Part shown: positions 9,032 through 17,724 of the stretch, piece after piece | Layout: the number at the start of each line of letters is the position of its first letter | How positions within the stretch are numbered: position 1 is the stretch's first letter | Source: TWA4 sp034086685 | GTDB taxonomy: Bacteria > Bacillota > Clostridia > Lachnospirales > Lachnospiraceae | DNA length: 64,000 nucleotides | Direction: 5' to 3' | Assembly (NCBI GenBank): GCA_034086685.1 | Contig: JAXDZY010000028.1 | Location: 1 to 64,000, forward strand | Notes under the pieces: generated by a model | The model's database searches: none | Seen by the model: the letters and a program-made list of their open reading frames with translations, nothing else | What the model was told of the DNA's origin: nothing | Position numbers and translations under genes: made by a program

Positions 9032-10519
9032 TTATTTTTTTATTTTCTTTAGCACATAAACGATTTTTTCTTTATAGAAAAGACAATTTATACCAATCAC
9101 AACAGCTCCGGACACAACAGTTGTTTTTATTGCCATAACAATCCATTCCGCATACGAAATACCATTCATATGGATCCAGCGTGTACATATAACCACAGCT
9201 ATCACAGTAATAGCATCTGCTGAAAGCTGCCGGAAAAAAGTCCCCATTGAACTTTTCATAATACATCTGAAATCATATACTGCCATCCATATGGTCTGAT
9301 ATGACATTGCGGCCAGTGTACCAATTGCCACGCCTGTCAGTCCCCAAATATTTACAGCTATAATAGAAATAACAATATTTAATACAGCTGAAATAATATA
9401 ATTATTCTGTGTCTGCTTATAATGACCGGCGGCTAAAATCATAATATTATACGGCAGCCGCAAGCTATGTGCAGCCTGAGCCATGGTAATCAGTACAGCA
9501 AACAGGGGCTGATAATAGTCTGCATCCGCAACACCGTTTGTATAAACCTGAACGAATGGTAATATCAGTATTCCTGTACATCCGAATACAAAAACCGTTC
9601 CTGTATGGATCGCCCATTCTGTGAGAGAAAATATCTTTTTCAGTTCATCAAGCTCCTGTTTCGCCCACAATTCTCCCAGCAGTGACTGTACTCCCCGGGT
9701 CATGGATGTAAACAGCTGCTTGATTCCATATATTACCAAATGATATACCGAGTAAATTGACACATCCGAAAGTGTTGAAAAAACCGTCAGAATAATCGAA
9801 TCCGTTCCATCCAGCACTACTGCCGATACATGCTGGGCCACTCCATTCCATTTCTGTTTGATGGGTTCACCGGTATATTGTATTTTTCTATCTATCCTGT
9901 AGTTTTTATTAACATATATCCTGATTGCCGCAGGACGGGCCAGATAAATTACCGATGTGGTTAATTTAACCAAATGGATAGACGCTCCGAGACATATCAA
10001 AACAGCACATGTTATTGTATTCAAAATCAGTGTAATCGTCTGTGCATTATACTGAATATATCCTTTCTGGTCAGCTGTTAAAAGCAGTCTGTCAACAACA
10101 CCGAAATAATATTGAGCAAATGAACTGATTGACATTGCTGCAATGAGTCCTGCCGTATAAGACCACCCGAAATTCTGATTGGCCAGATACGGATATACAA
10201 TAACAAGTACAACAATATAAACAGCCAGTATCCGGGCAAGACGGTTAAAAAACTTATCTGCAGAAGCGATAATTTCACTTATGGAAGTATTGTCTTTTTC
10301 GGCCAGCGGTTTATAAAGTGACGATTGGACAACCGCTCCGACACCCAGTTCCAGAAAAGCAATGATCTGGAGGAACTGCGTAATTGAGTTAACAAGTCCA
10401 TTAACCTCCGAACCAAAATAGTTTAAAATAAGCTTCGGCAATATAAACCCGCATATAATTGTAGTAACCTGAAAAACCAAAGATGAAATTGTATTCCGGG
10501 CCAGTCTTTTACCTCTCAT
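9032..10519 (-). CDS. polysaccharide flippase (Wzx-like, MOP superfamily)
   Basis: 495 residues with 12-14 predicted membrane helices. It starts ARNTISSLVFQVTTIICGFILPKLILNYFGSEVNGL in the usual Polysacc_synt arrangement. Wzx proteins flip undecaprenyl-diphosphate-linked repeat units to the outer face of the membrane for polymerisation. The start lies directly behind GGGAGG. The only flippase in the cluster, it fits a Wzx/Wzy-dependent pathway with the initiating transferase at 15992-17398. No Wzz or tyrosine-kinase chain-length genes are in the window. Confidence 0.9.
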   Translation of the reverse strand: MRGKRLARNTISSLVFQVTTIICGFILPKLILNYFGSEVNGLVNSITQFLQIIAFLELGVGAVVQSSLYKPLAEKDNTSISEIIASADKFFNRLARILAVYIVVLVIVYPYLANQNFGWSYTAGLIAAMSISSFAQYYFGVVDRLLLTADQKGYIQYNAQTITLILNTITCAVLICLGASIHLVKLTTSVIYLARPAAIRIYVNKNYRIDRKIQYTGEPIKQKWNGVAQHVSAVVLDGTDSIILTVFSTLSDVSIYSVYHLVIYGIKQLFTSMTRGVQSLLGELWAKQELDELKKIFSLTEWAIHTGTVFVFGCTGILILPFVQVYTNGVADADYYQPLFAVLITMAQAAHSLRLPYNIMILAAGHYKQTQNNYIISAVLNIVISIIAVNIWGLTGVAIGTLAAMSYQTIWMAVYDFRCIMKSSMGTFFRQLSADAITVIAVVICTRWIHMNGISYAEWIVMAIKTTVVSGAVVIGINCLFYKEKIVYVLKKIKK

Positions 10520-10528
10520 ATCCTCCCT

Positions 10529-11410
10529 CTATCTGTCAACCATTAAACTGTCAATAGACAACATGTTTCCTGTTTTTGTATTCCATTCCTCCGGATAAAA
10601 ACTTCCGAATCCATCCGCCGGATAAAAAGTAAATTCTCCAAAATACAGCTTCCCCTGAACCTCGTAGAAATCCATTCGTAAAAACGGAATGTTCTTTGAA
10701 AAAAATGCCGCCAGCTTTTTCATTTTCTGAAAATTAGCCGGTTTCTGAATAACCGAGCTGCTGTGCGGTTTATGAGGAAAACCCAAACCTGTAAACTCCT
10801 GATGAACCCAGTTCATATCAAAAAAATCAATAGTTTCATTGGAGCTTCTATCCACAATAACCTGACAGAACTCCGGTTTGCCATTAAAACAGAATATTTT
10901 ATAATCCTTTAAGTCTCTGTTATTCAGATCTTCCAGATAAGCCTCTGCAATGATCCGGGGTTTTACATTTTTATATGGCCATTCTCTTCCAATCCAATAG
11001 AAATTGCGGGATAAGCTTTTATTGATTTTCTTTTTTCCAGCTTCCATATCAAAGCTTTCTTTATTTCTGCAAATTACCACTCCGCCGCTATCATGTGTGC
11101 ACTTAAGAACAAATCGATCCGGCAAACTGTCAAAATCTATTTCATCAAAATGATCCCATACACCAAGTGTGGGGATAACATATTCCGAACCGGCCTTTTC
11201 AGCAACAAATTTCTTGGCTTCATATTTATCAACCATTTGTGTATAAAGAGGCTTTCTGTCATACAGCTTGAGCCATTGAATTTTTTCATTAAATGTAACC
11301 GGATTCTGCAGATCAGGTTTTCTGCCGAATCTGCTTCTGTATCTCATTATGAGATAGAGCTTATCCGGAACTATTTTAAGTATTTTATTTTTAATTTCTG
11401 CAAAAGTCAT
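10529..11410 (-). CDS. TupA-like ATP-grasp polysaccharide biosynthesis protein
   Basis: 293 residues. The opening RSRFGRKPDLQNPVTFNEKIQWLKLYDR and the later DKYEAKKFVAEK, VLKCTHDSGGVVIC and IIAEAYLEDL match the ATPgrasp_TupA family (often labelled glycosyltransferase). The KCTHDSGG segment is the likely ATP-binding loop. Members occur widely in capsule and teichuronopeptide loci, where they probably form an amide or peptide link between an amino acid and an acidic sugar. Here that suggests an amino-acid decoration of the polymer, which is inference. GGGAG precedes the start, and the neighbours are separated by 9-14 bases. Confidence 0.85.
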   Translation of the reverse strand: MTFAEIKNKILKIVPDKLYLIMRYRSRFGRKPDLQNPVTFNEKIQWLKLYDRKPLYTQMVDKYEAKKFVAEKAGSEYVIPTLGVWDHFDEIDFDSLPDRFVLKCTHDSGGVVICRNKESFDMEAGKKKINKSLSRNFYWIGREWPYKNVKPRIIAEAYLEDLNNRDLKDYKIFCFNGKPEFCQVIVDRSSNETIDFFDMNWVHQEFTGLGFPHKPHSSSVIQKPANFQKMKKLAAFFSKNIPFLRMDFYEVQGKLYFGEFTFYPADGFGSFYPEEWNTKTGNMLSIDSLMVDR

Positions 11411-11424
11411 ACTTATCTCCCATA

Positions 11425-12515
11425 TCAGAACGTTGTCAGAGAATACGTATATCCCCGTCCTGTAGCATAGGCAGCTGCAAACAAAAGAATATATATAATG
11501 GCTGAGGCAGTGCGATAACTGCCTTTCCGGCCAAACAGTTTTTTAACAACCATAGGAAACAGGATTATAAAAAAATATGCATAGCCTGCCCCAGCTCTTG
11601 CAAACATCTCGTTTCCTGTTGTCATAATCGCAAACATGGCACCCACAGAACAGATCATCAAATTAAAATAATAATTATCATCCAATTGTGCTTTCTGAAG
11701 ATAAATGATTCCAAGTCCAATTAACACAATCAGCAAATAAATATATGCCATCAAACCTGATGAATCTGCAGCAGCCATGTGATAACTGTCAATATATCTG
11801 CTGTAATTCATAAGCATAAGAATTTTATTTAATACTCCCGGAATACTGATAACTATACCTAACAAAAGGAGTACTGATTCAAAAACCAGAAGCTTTTGTT
11901 TTTTATTTTGTCAATAAATATAATCGGAATCATGACTATAGATGCCCTGTGAATCAATAGAGATGCAGCACATAACCCTGAAGCCTGGAAACGCTTCTTT
12001 TTTCTGAACATGGTAAGTGCTGACAATACCAGTCCGATTGCCAGATACTGTCTCATAATGTTAAAAGTACTTGTGAAACAAAGTGCTGTAAAAAACATTA
12101 CGCTCATTATCACATCTTCACTGTTTTCCTTCAGATACTTCAAAAAACAGCCATATATTATAATGGAGTGAACCATAAAAAAAATTACAGTATTATCCGT
12201 AAACATACTTATAATTTTAATGAACACCAGATATCCGATTTCAATTGTTGAAGCGATTGATTTTACCGATTCGAATGATTCTCCGTCAGCAAATTTATTA
12301 AATAATACCGCATAGGAATAAGTATCTGCACCAACTTCACTGGAGCGAAAGCTTGCAACTAATACAAAAAGCACAAAAGCAAACACCAGAAAAGCATTCC
12401 ATCCCTGCACGCGCTTTTTTCTTCTAAAATCATTTTCCCGTTCAAATACCAGCCGAACCCGACATAAATACAAACCCGCCAGAAGAACGATCACATATAG
12501 AAACAGATAGAACAT
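11425..12515 (-). pseudogene. EpsG/Wzy-type polysaccharide polymerase, split by a frameshift
   Basis: Two adjacent reading frames read as one protein of about 363 residues. 12515 to 11859 gives the N-terminal 218 codons (many membrane helices, SSEVGADTYSY near the N-terminus and FNIMRQYLAIGL, typical of EpsG). The continuation to 11425 is in the -1 frame relative to it. The break lies in a run of six A on the coding strand (plus 11899-11904). Reading straight across with one extra A gives a smooth helix. The run forms A AAA AAC in phase with the upstream frame, a canonical -1 slippery heptamer. It could be a real null mutation, slipped-strand phase variation, a sequencing indel or programmed frameshifting. 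EpsG proteins polymerise repeat units at the membrane. Confidence 0.8.
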
Positions 12516-12534
12516 ACATTTTTCTCCTGTAAAT

Positions 12535-13479
12535 TTATCTATGTCCGGTCACTCTTAAAGCCGGATTATCCTGAACGTTATTCCCCAGTTTATTAACCTG
12601 ATCTATCTTAATCCCATTTTTCCACAATAAACAGGGTAACGACAACTGATCTCTTTTCACAGTATGATTTAAGAAATCATCCCACCATTGCTCCATAATT
12701 CGGCAGGTTCGTTCATTGCAATGATCTCTCACGATCACATTACATTCCACCATGCCATAGTGTTTCGGAAAGCCCTGTTTCTGCAGATACTTACCATAAT
12801 CATTCAGTGATTGCGATGATGCTTTCCTGATAATCTTACATGCTTCTATCTCATCATAAACACAGGTTCGGGCTTTATGGTTATGAAACTGCATTCCACA
12901 ACGCAGATCCTTATTGATAAATTCCGTTAAATCTGACACTACTTTTATATTCCCATCAATATAAACTGATTTCCTGACATCGGGAAAAATCACATGAGGC
13001 ATCATTTTGCAGAAACGATTTTTCTCCGCATTGGTTAATCCGTCGTAACCGGGAATCTGCTCCTTTACATCTATCTTTCTCCATAAAGAACCATCAGGCA
13101 CATCCTGATCTGTAATGATGTAAAACTCACAATTATCCGGTTTGAACAATGGTTCCTGAGGAATATCATAATTCCCGAAAATGCAGGTATATACAATAAA
13201 TTTTTCATCCGAAAAATAATTGCACTCTGTATTATATGAATCCGGATGTCTGATGGGATATTTTCTGCAGAGTAACTTCCAGCGAAATTTTCCATCTGTA
13301 TTTTTTATGAATTTTTTCAAGGATTCCAAAGATTTAAATGCATTTATAAAGTCCCTTAAATAGACTCCCATTTTTAATTCTTTTGAACCTGACAATTGTT
13401 TGTACTGCTGATTTTCATTTTTTAATCTCTCCATGAATAAAATAAACTCAGCTTTATCTATTGTATTGGAATTAAACAT
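12535..13479 (-). CDS. DUF616-type glycosyltransferase domain protein
   Basis: 314 residues. From about residue 90 it carries YTCIFGNYD, FYIITDQD, NRFCKMMPHVIFPD and SVYIDGNIKV, the features of the DUF616/TOD1-like glycosyltransferase family, where the YIDGN segment stands in for the DxD metal-binding motif. The first ~80 residues are charged and helical, with no clear family. A further conserved-looking stretch, HYGMVECNVIVRDH, supports a GT-A fold. AAAGGTGA precedes the ATG. In this operon it should add one sugar of the repeat unit; donor and acceptor are unknown. Confidence 0.8.
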   Translation of the reverse strand: MFNSNTIDKAEFILFMERLKNENQQYKQLSGSKELKMGVYLRDFINAFKSLESLKKFIKNTDGKFRWKLLCRKYPIRHPDSYNTECNYFSDEKFIVYTCIFGNYDIPQEPLFKPDNCEFYIITDQDVPDGSLWRKIDVKEQIPGYDGLTNAEKNRFCKMMPHVIFPDVRKSVYIDGNIKVVSDLTEFINKDLRCGMQFHNHKARTCVYDEIEACKIIRKASSQSLNDYGKYLQKQGFPKHYGMVECNVIVRDHCNERTCRIMEQWWDDFLNHTVKRDQLSLPCLLWKNGIKIDQVNKLGNNVQDNPALRVTGHR

Positions 13480-13483
13480 GATA

Positions 13484-14311
13484 TCACCTTTGTTTTTTCA
13501 TTCGGTATGTTTCGTAATAATAAATATTCGCTCTGGCAAGCTCTTTATTTACTGAAATCCCACCCAGCTTCATGCTTCCGTCCTCCTTGTGATTTACCCG
13601 TATACACGGCATGTACGTTGTAATCAGACCTTCTCTTTTTGCTTTTATCCCAAGCACTGATTCCTCTGCAAACAGAAATATGTTTTCATCATATGGAGCC
13701 GTACCCAGCTTCCGGATTGCCCTGCTGGAAAAAATAACAAAACTTCCATGTGCCGCAAAAATTTTAATTTTGCTGTCCTCTGTGGGTTTCCTGATTCTAA
13801 GAAAGATTTCTCTGAGGATTTTATTCATACCGATTCCGGCTAAAATCAGAAGATTGTTCTGTTTTTTAAAACCTTTGTAGATCAACCATTCGGAAACTCT
13901 GTTTTCTCTGATATGCATGGGGTTCTGATGCTTCCCGGAAGCAGCAATTATTTCCGGTGCTATAATATCGCCTTTCAATTCCCGACAATTCTGAGGAAAC
14001 TTTCCAATGATAATATCCGGATTGGAAACAACCAGATACCGGAATCTATAATGATCAGCTGCATATTTAATTCCATGATTATTGCCATAGCTGTAGCCTC
14101 GGTTTTCAACATTAATAAAATCACAGTGATATTTATCAGCAACAAATCGTACTTTTTTTTCTGAATCTTCATCATAGTAGGAATTAACTACGAGAATCCT
14201 GTAATTAACGATTGTCTTACTGATACTGACTATCAGTTCATCCAGATCCTGATAATTTCTGTACACAAGAACTACAAAAACATAGTCAAATATTTCTTTT
14301 TCCATATTCAT
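13484..14311 (-). CDS. family 2 glycosyltransferase
   Basis: 275 residues. FVVLVYRNYQDLDELI opens a GT-A fold, NRGYSYGNNHGIKYA resembles rhamnosyltransferase-type GT2 enzymes, and VVSNPDIII is the acceptor-side strand where the NPD motif replaces a classical DxD. The tail FLFAEESVLGIKAKREG carries the ED-type general-base region. It follows an AGAGGAAGC ribosome site and lies four bases from the next gene. It probably adds a rhamnose or related sugar, given the rml genes in the operon; that assignment is inference. Confidence 0.85.
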   Translation of the reverse strand: MNMEKEIFDYVFVVLVYRNYQDLDELIVSISKTIVNYRILVVNSYYDEDSEKKVRFVADKYHCDFINVENRGYSYGNNHGIKYAADHYRFRYLVVSNPDIIIGKFPQNCRELKGDIIAPEIIAASGKHQNPMHIRENRVSEWLIYKGFKKQNNLLILAGIGMNKILREIFLRIRKPTEDSKIKIFAAHGSFVIFSSRAIRKLGTAPYDENIFLFAEESVLGIKAKREGLITTYMPCIRVNHKEDGSMKLGGISVNKELARANIYYYETYRMKKQR

Positions 14312-14319
14312 GCTTCCTC

Positions 14320-15156
14320 TTATTTATCTCTGACTGTGGAAACAAATTTCATTCCCATTTTCTCCAGTATTTTTTTCAATGGATTTCTCATCGATCTGGG
14401 CAGCATATACTTTCCCCGCGATATCAGACGGAGCTTATAATACTGCATCCGGCTCATAACTTCCCGTTTCACATTCAGATTAATTCCCAGGCGCTGAAAA
14501 TATTTTATTGTTCCCGGCAGATATTTCCCCTGAATGACTCCATGATGAAGATTTAAAATATTACGTTCATCAAATACGCATCCGGGATTTGGAATATCCG
14601 GTTTCCCTGCTGCTTCTCTCACACGATTAAATTCAAAAGTCCATGCATTGTAATTATCCGTACCAAGCAGTTCACTGAGATATTCTTTACTCCAGACAGC
14701 CGCCTGCAGACTTACCCCATACTCATCTGACTGTTGGATTACATGCAGAAATCTGTATTCTCCATAATGCGGATCCCGATTCTTCACAGCCCGGTTCATA
14801 TTAACCAGTTTAAAATATCGTATGTTATGCTTCTCAATAAACTCCAGACTGTTTTTAACTTTTCGTGTATTAATGGTATCCCCCACCAGAAAATCTTCCA
14901 GAAGAAGGCAAATATAGGGGGTATGTACTCTTTCTATGGCAATCTGCACTTTTTTGCTCCACTCAGCATCTGCTCCTGCGTGAATTACATCAATTCCTTC
15001 AAAAGCCGCTTCCTTTTCATTATTGACAAATAGAGTCCGATACGGACAGTCAGGCCAGAATCTGCGGTATAAATCCATACAATCATCCCACAAATCACTG
15101 TAACCATCAAAACCTATAAACACAACTGTCATTTTATTATCGTACAGACTGGTCAT
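14320..15156 (-). CDS. uncharacterised putative glycosyltransferase of the polysaccharide operon
   Basis: 278 residues from ATG at 15156, chosen because GAGG lies nine bases upstream; an ATG at 15171 has a poor site. No named family is recognised with confidence. The fold pattern resembles a GT-A enzyme: an N-terminal strand MTVVFIGFDGYSD, a second strand YRTLFVNNE, then ICLLLEDFLVGDT, where LEDF may act as the metal-binding acidic motif, and a C-terminal basic helix KILEKMGMKF that could lie on the membrane. Position among glycosyltransferases supports a transferase role. It is cytoplasmic, with no signal peptide. Confidence 0.6.
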   Translation of the reverse strand: MTSLYDNKMTVVFIGFDGYSDLWDDCMDLYRRFWPDCPYRTLFVNNEKEAAFEGIDVIHAGADAEWSKKVQIAIERVHTPYICLLLEDFLVGDTINTRKVKNSLEFIEKHNIRYFKLVNMNRAVKNRDPHYGEYRFLHVIQQSDEYGVSLQAAVWSKEYLSELLGTDNYNAWTFEFNRVREAAGKPDIPNPGCVFDERNILNLHHGVIQGKYLPGTIKYFQRLGINLNVKREVMSRMQYYKLRLISRGKYMLPRSMRNPLKKILEKMGMKFVSTVRDK

Positions 15157-15208
15157 TTCCTTATTCCTCATTCTTTTTCATATTTTCCAGCAAATTCATC
15201 ATTTTGAA

Positions 15209-15976
15209 TCAGCTTTTCCTTCTGTCCAAACCTATGCCAGTTCCCTTAACAAAAGCCCAGCATCCGATCTCAAACACACTCCTCATAGTATTATGTTTTT
15301 CGATCTCATGATAAAGCTGCCAATGATATTTGATCTGAGCCAGCTTATTACTGCTGACGCTTCCGCTTCTCCCCAGACGATATGTTCCCAGCACTTCTTC
15401 CATGCCGTAACAGTACTCTGTTTTTTTCAGTATCTGAAGCCATAAAGCAAAATCATTTCTTTTTTTTATTTCAGGTACCTCAAATTTCCCCAGTATCTCC
15501 TGATCATAAATCACCGTCAGATTTCCCAACGGATTGGAAAGCCTGATACATTTACGATAATCCGTTTTAGCCGGTGGAACACAGATCATATGAAGGTCAT
15601 TACCATTTTCATCCATCAAAGCATAGGCAGCTGCCGAAAAACCTGCTCCTGATTCCTTCATAAATGCAATCTGTTTTTCCAGCTTCTGAGGAGCCCACAA
15701 ATCATCACTGTCCAGAAAGGCTATATATTTTCCAGAGGCTCTTTTTATGCACTCGGTTCTGGCCACAGCCGGCCCGCTGTTTTTCTGCAGACGATGATAG
15801 TGAATGTTGGTATACATTTCCAGATATGGTTTCAACACCTCTTTTGTATCATCTGTACTGCAGTCATCTACAATCTGAATTTCCCAATCCGTAACCGTCT
15901 GGGCAATTACGGATTGAATGGACTGCTCAATGTATTTACCGCAGTTATAGGTTGGCATAATTACACTTACTAACAT
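15209..15976 (-). CDS. family 2 glycosyltransferase
   Basis: 255 residues. SVIMPTYNCGKYIEQSIQSVIAQT is the classical GT2 opening, IVDDCSTDDT holds the nucleotide-binding Asp pair, and YIAFLDSDDLW contains the DxD motif that binds the donor's metal. The C-terminal part holds the usual acceptor-side segment (FALWLQILKKTEYCYGM). The size is typical of single-domain capsule transferases. It is the second gene of the operon, 15 bases after the initiating enzyme, so it is a candidate for adding the second sugar of the repeat unit. Confidence 0.92.
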   Translation of the reverse strand: MLVSVIMPTYNCGKYIEQSIQSVIAQTVTDWEIQIVDDCSTDDTKEVLKPYLEMYTNIHYHRLQKNSGPAVARTECIKRASGKYIAFLDSDDLWAPQKLEKQIAFMKESGAGFSAAAYALMDENGNDLHMICVPPAKTDYRKCIRLSNPLGNLTVIYDQEILGKFEVPEIKKRNDFALWLQILKKTEYCYGMEEVLGTYRLGRSGSVSSNKLAQIKYHWQLYHEIEKHNTMRSVFEIGCWAFVKGTGIGLDRRKS

Positions 15977-15991
15977 GGCTCCAAAGCTCCC

Positions 15992-17398
15992 TCAGCCCGA
16001 TTTCTGTTGATTTCCAACAGCTGCCGCTGCCGCTTCCTGACCGGCAATCTCCATTGCCGTAATCATTCCTTCCGAAATACCTTCTGTACTTTCCGGCTCA
16101 AACAGAATTTTTATTGTTGCAAAACAGATTCTCAGATCTTCCAGAAAGTTAGGATGAGCAATATACATCAAATCCATCTGTAATTTATCATAAGGTGTTG
16201 TGTTATACTTTCCATAAACCTGAGCATAGCCGGTCAGACCTGCTTTTGCCTGAAGCCTTAAAGCAAATTCCGGCATTTCCTTTTCGTATTGTTCTGCAAT
16301 TTCAGGTCTTTCCGGTCTTGGTCCCACAATACTCATATCCCCTTTCAGAATATTAAACAGCTGCGGCAATTCATCAATTCTGATTTTCCGGATTACTTTT
16401 CCGACCGGTGTAATTCTGCTGTCATTTTCTCCCGTACTCAACCTGGCTATACCGTCTTTTTCTGCATCCACATACATACTGCGAAATTTCATAACATAAA
16501 ATTTTTTACCATTTTTAGTCAGGCGGCATTGTTTATAGAACACCGGCCCATGATCCACTGCCTTTATCGCCGCTGCCGTTATCAGCATGACAGGAGATAC
16601 CAGAATCAAAGCACACAGGGAAACAATAATATCAAAAACTCTTTTGACAAAGATATACTCAATATTGGGACTGTATCGATCCACCCGAAGTATGGGTAAA
16701 TGAAACATATGCATTTTTTTTGCACCGCTCATAATGACATCACCTACCCGTGGAATCACATAAACACTGATAGCATGATACATGCAGTGTTTAAGAATAA
16801 TATTCCTGTCATGGCTGTGCACACCACTGATAAACACAACTTCACAGTCGTTCAGAGAATCAAGATCTTCTATACACTCTTTTACATACTGTGTCTTAAC
16901 TACATTAAATTTCACATCCATTCCATATTCATCTACCAGCTTTTCCAGCCCTTCCCGAACATCATAAACAACTGCTGTTCTTCTGGGCATAAAGGTACTG
17001 AAATACCAACGATGTGACAAGAAAGACCAGCATATTGAGATTAGTAACTGACAGATAAATGTCATCATAAGTGGTAATATATTCGGAGCGTCTAATGTAA
17101 GCAGACAGATAATAACATACATTATGGCATCTGAAATGACTGCTGCAAGAGACTGACTATAAATCATTTCGGAAATTCTGAAATGAGAGATCTGAAATGC
17201 TTCATATACTCTGCCAAGTAAAAAATACAAAATCGTAAATATCAGAATGATTAAATAATTTCCTTTATTATAATACTGAACAAAAGCCCTGTCTGAATAA
17301 TACATATACCAGGACCCGGCAAATATTACTGTCATCAATAACAAATTCAACAATTTAACAACACGCAATGGCAGATCGTGTTTTCTTATCCTACTCAT
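15992..17398 (-). CDS. exopolysaccharide polyprenyl glycosylphosphotransferase (initiating enzyme)
   Basis: 468 residues. Four to five N-terminal membrane helices (to ~130) and a CoA-binding-like middle domain lead to a fifth helix near residue 280. Then comes the bacterial sugar transferase domain: KRVFDIIVSLCALI, GPVFYKQCRLTKNGKKFYVMKFRSM, DELPQLFNILKGDMSIVGPRPE and AGLTGYAQVYGKYN. Such PNPT enzymes load the first sugar-1-phosphate onto undecaprenyl phosphate at the inner membrane face. It is the first gene of the operon, about 110 bases below the promoter at 17514-17542. AGAGG precedes the ATG. The sugar (glucose, galactose or an amino sugar) cannot be told from the sequence. Confidence 0.93.
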   Translation of the reverse strand: MSRIRKHDLPLRVVKLLNLLLMTVIFAGSWYMYYSDRAFVQYYNKGNYLIILIFTILYFLLGRVYEAFQISHFRISEMIYSQSLAAVISDAIMYVIICLLTLDAPNILPLMMTFICQLLISICWSFLSHRWYFSTFMPRRTAVVYDVREGLEKLVDEYGMDVKFNVVKTQYVKECIEDLDSLNDCEVVFISGVHSHDRNIILKHCMYHAISVYVIPRVGDVIMSGAKKMHMFHLPILRVDRYSPNIEYIFVKRVFDIIVSLCALILVSPVMLITAAAIKAVDHGPVFYKQCRLTKNGKKFYVMKFRSMYVDAEKDGIARLSTGENDSRITPVGKVIRKIRIDELPQLFNILKGDMSIVGPRPERPEIAEQYEKEMPEFALRLQAKAGLTGYAQVYGKYNTTPYDKLQMDLMYIAHPNFLEDLRICFATIKILFEPESTEGISEGMITAMEIAGQEAAAAAVGNQQKSG

Positions 17399-17513
17399 CT
17401 GTATCCTCTTTCTTTTTGCATTTCTTCTCTATTTATTGATCATCTTAAGCTCTTCCGCTATGAATTTATAATAATAATCAATGCTTATTATTCTATACTA
17501 TTAATTTAAAATA

Positions 17514-17542
17514 ATTATATAGATTATTCTGTTTTGTGTCAA
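17514..17542 (-). promoter_or_regulatory. sigma-A promoter of the polysaccharide operon
   Basis: TTGACA (17537-17542) and TATAAT (17514-17519), separated by 17 bases, match both consensus hexamers perfectly. The start of transcription should be near 17507, giving an untranslated leader of about 110 bases before 17398. The palindromic pair 17541-17580 abuts and overlaps the -35 by two bases. Confidence 0.9.
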
Positions 17543-17580
17543 TTACTATCAGTAATATTTTATAATTACTGATAGTAATT
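17541..17580. promoter_or_regulatory. paired palindromic operator upstream of the polysaccharide promoter
   Basis: Perfect inverted repeat with 16-base arms 17541-17556 and 17565-17580 and an 8-base spacer. Each arm contains its own palindrome, ATTACT-N3-AGTAAT (17542-17556 and 17565-17579), so the block is also two operator-like half-palindromes with centres 23 bases apart, about two helical turns. Its position directly above the -35 suits an activator or a cooperative repressor. No regulator gene lies next to it. Confidence 0.75.
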
Positions 17581-17630
17581 TGTATTCACCCTTTTTGGGC
17601 AACTGTTTTATTTCTCAACATGAGCAACTA

Positions 17631-17676
17631 AAAAAACTGCAGAAAACGAAAAGAATTTATTTCGCTTTCTGCAGTC
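17631..17676 (-). terminator. rho-independent terminator after the tryptophan transporter operon
   Basis: Stem 17636-17651 pairs with 17660-17675 over 16 positions with one mismatch. On the minus strand the hairpin is followed by TTTTTT (plus 17631-17636). It lies about 50 bases past the stop of the ATPase gene. A TA-rich stretch on the other side may allow weaker plus-strand function. The remaining bases between 17399 and 17724 hold the polysaccharide promoter and operator only. Confidence 0.85.
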
Positions 17677-17724
17677 TTAATATTTTTATTAAAACAGTCA
17701 ATATGAATCCATTTTTACTTTCGG

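Noticed and set aside
11425..11865. Independent small membrane protein starting at TTG
   Set aside because: Its sequence continues the EpsG-type protein of the adjacent frame; better explained as the second half of a split gene.
17514..17580. Invertible (phase-variable) polysaccharide promoter
   Set aside because: The inverted-repeat arms are side by side above the promoter rather than flanking it, and no invertase gene is present.
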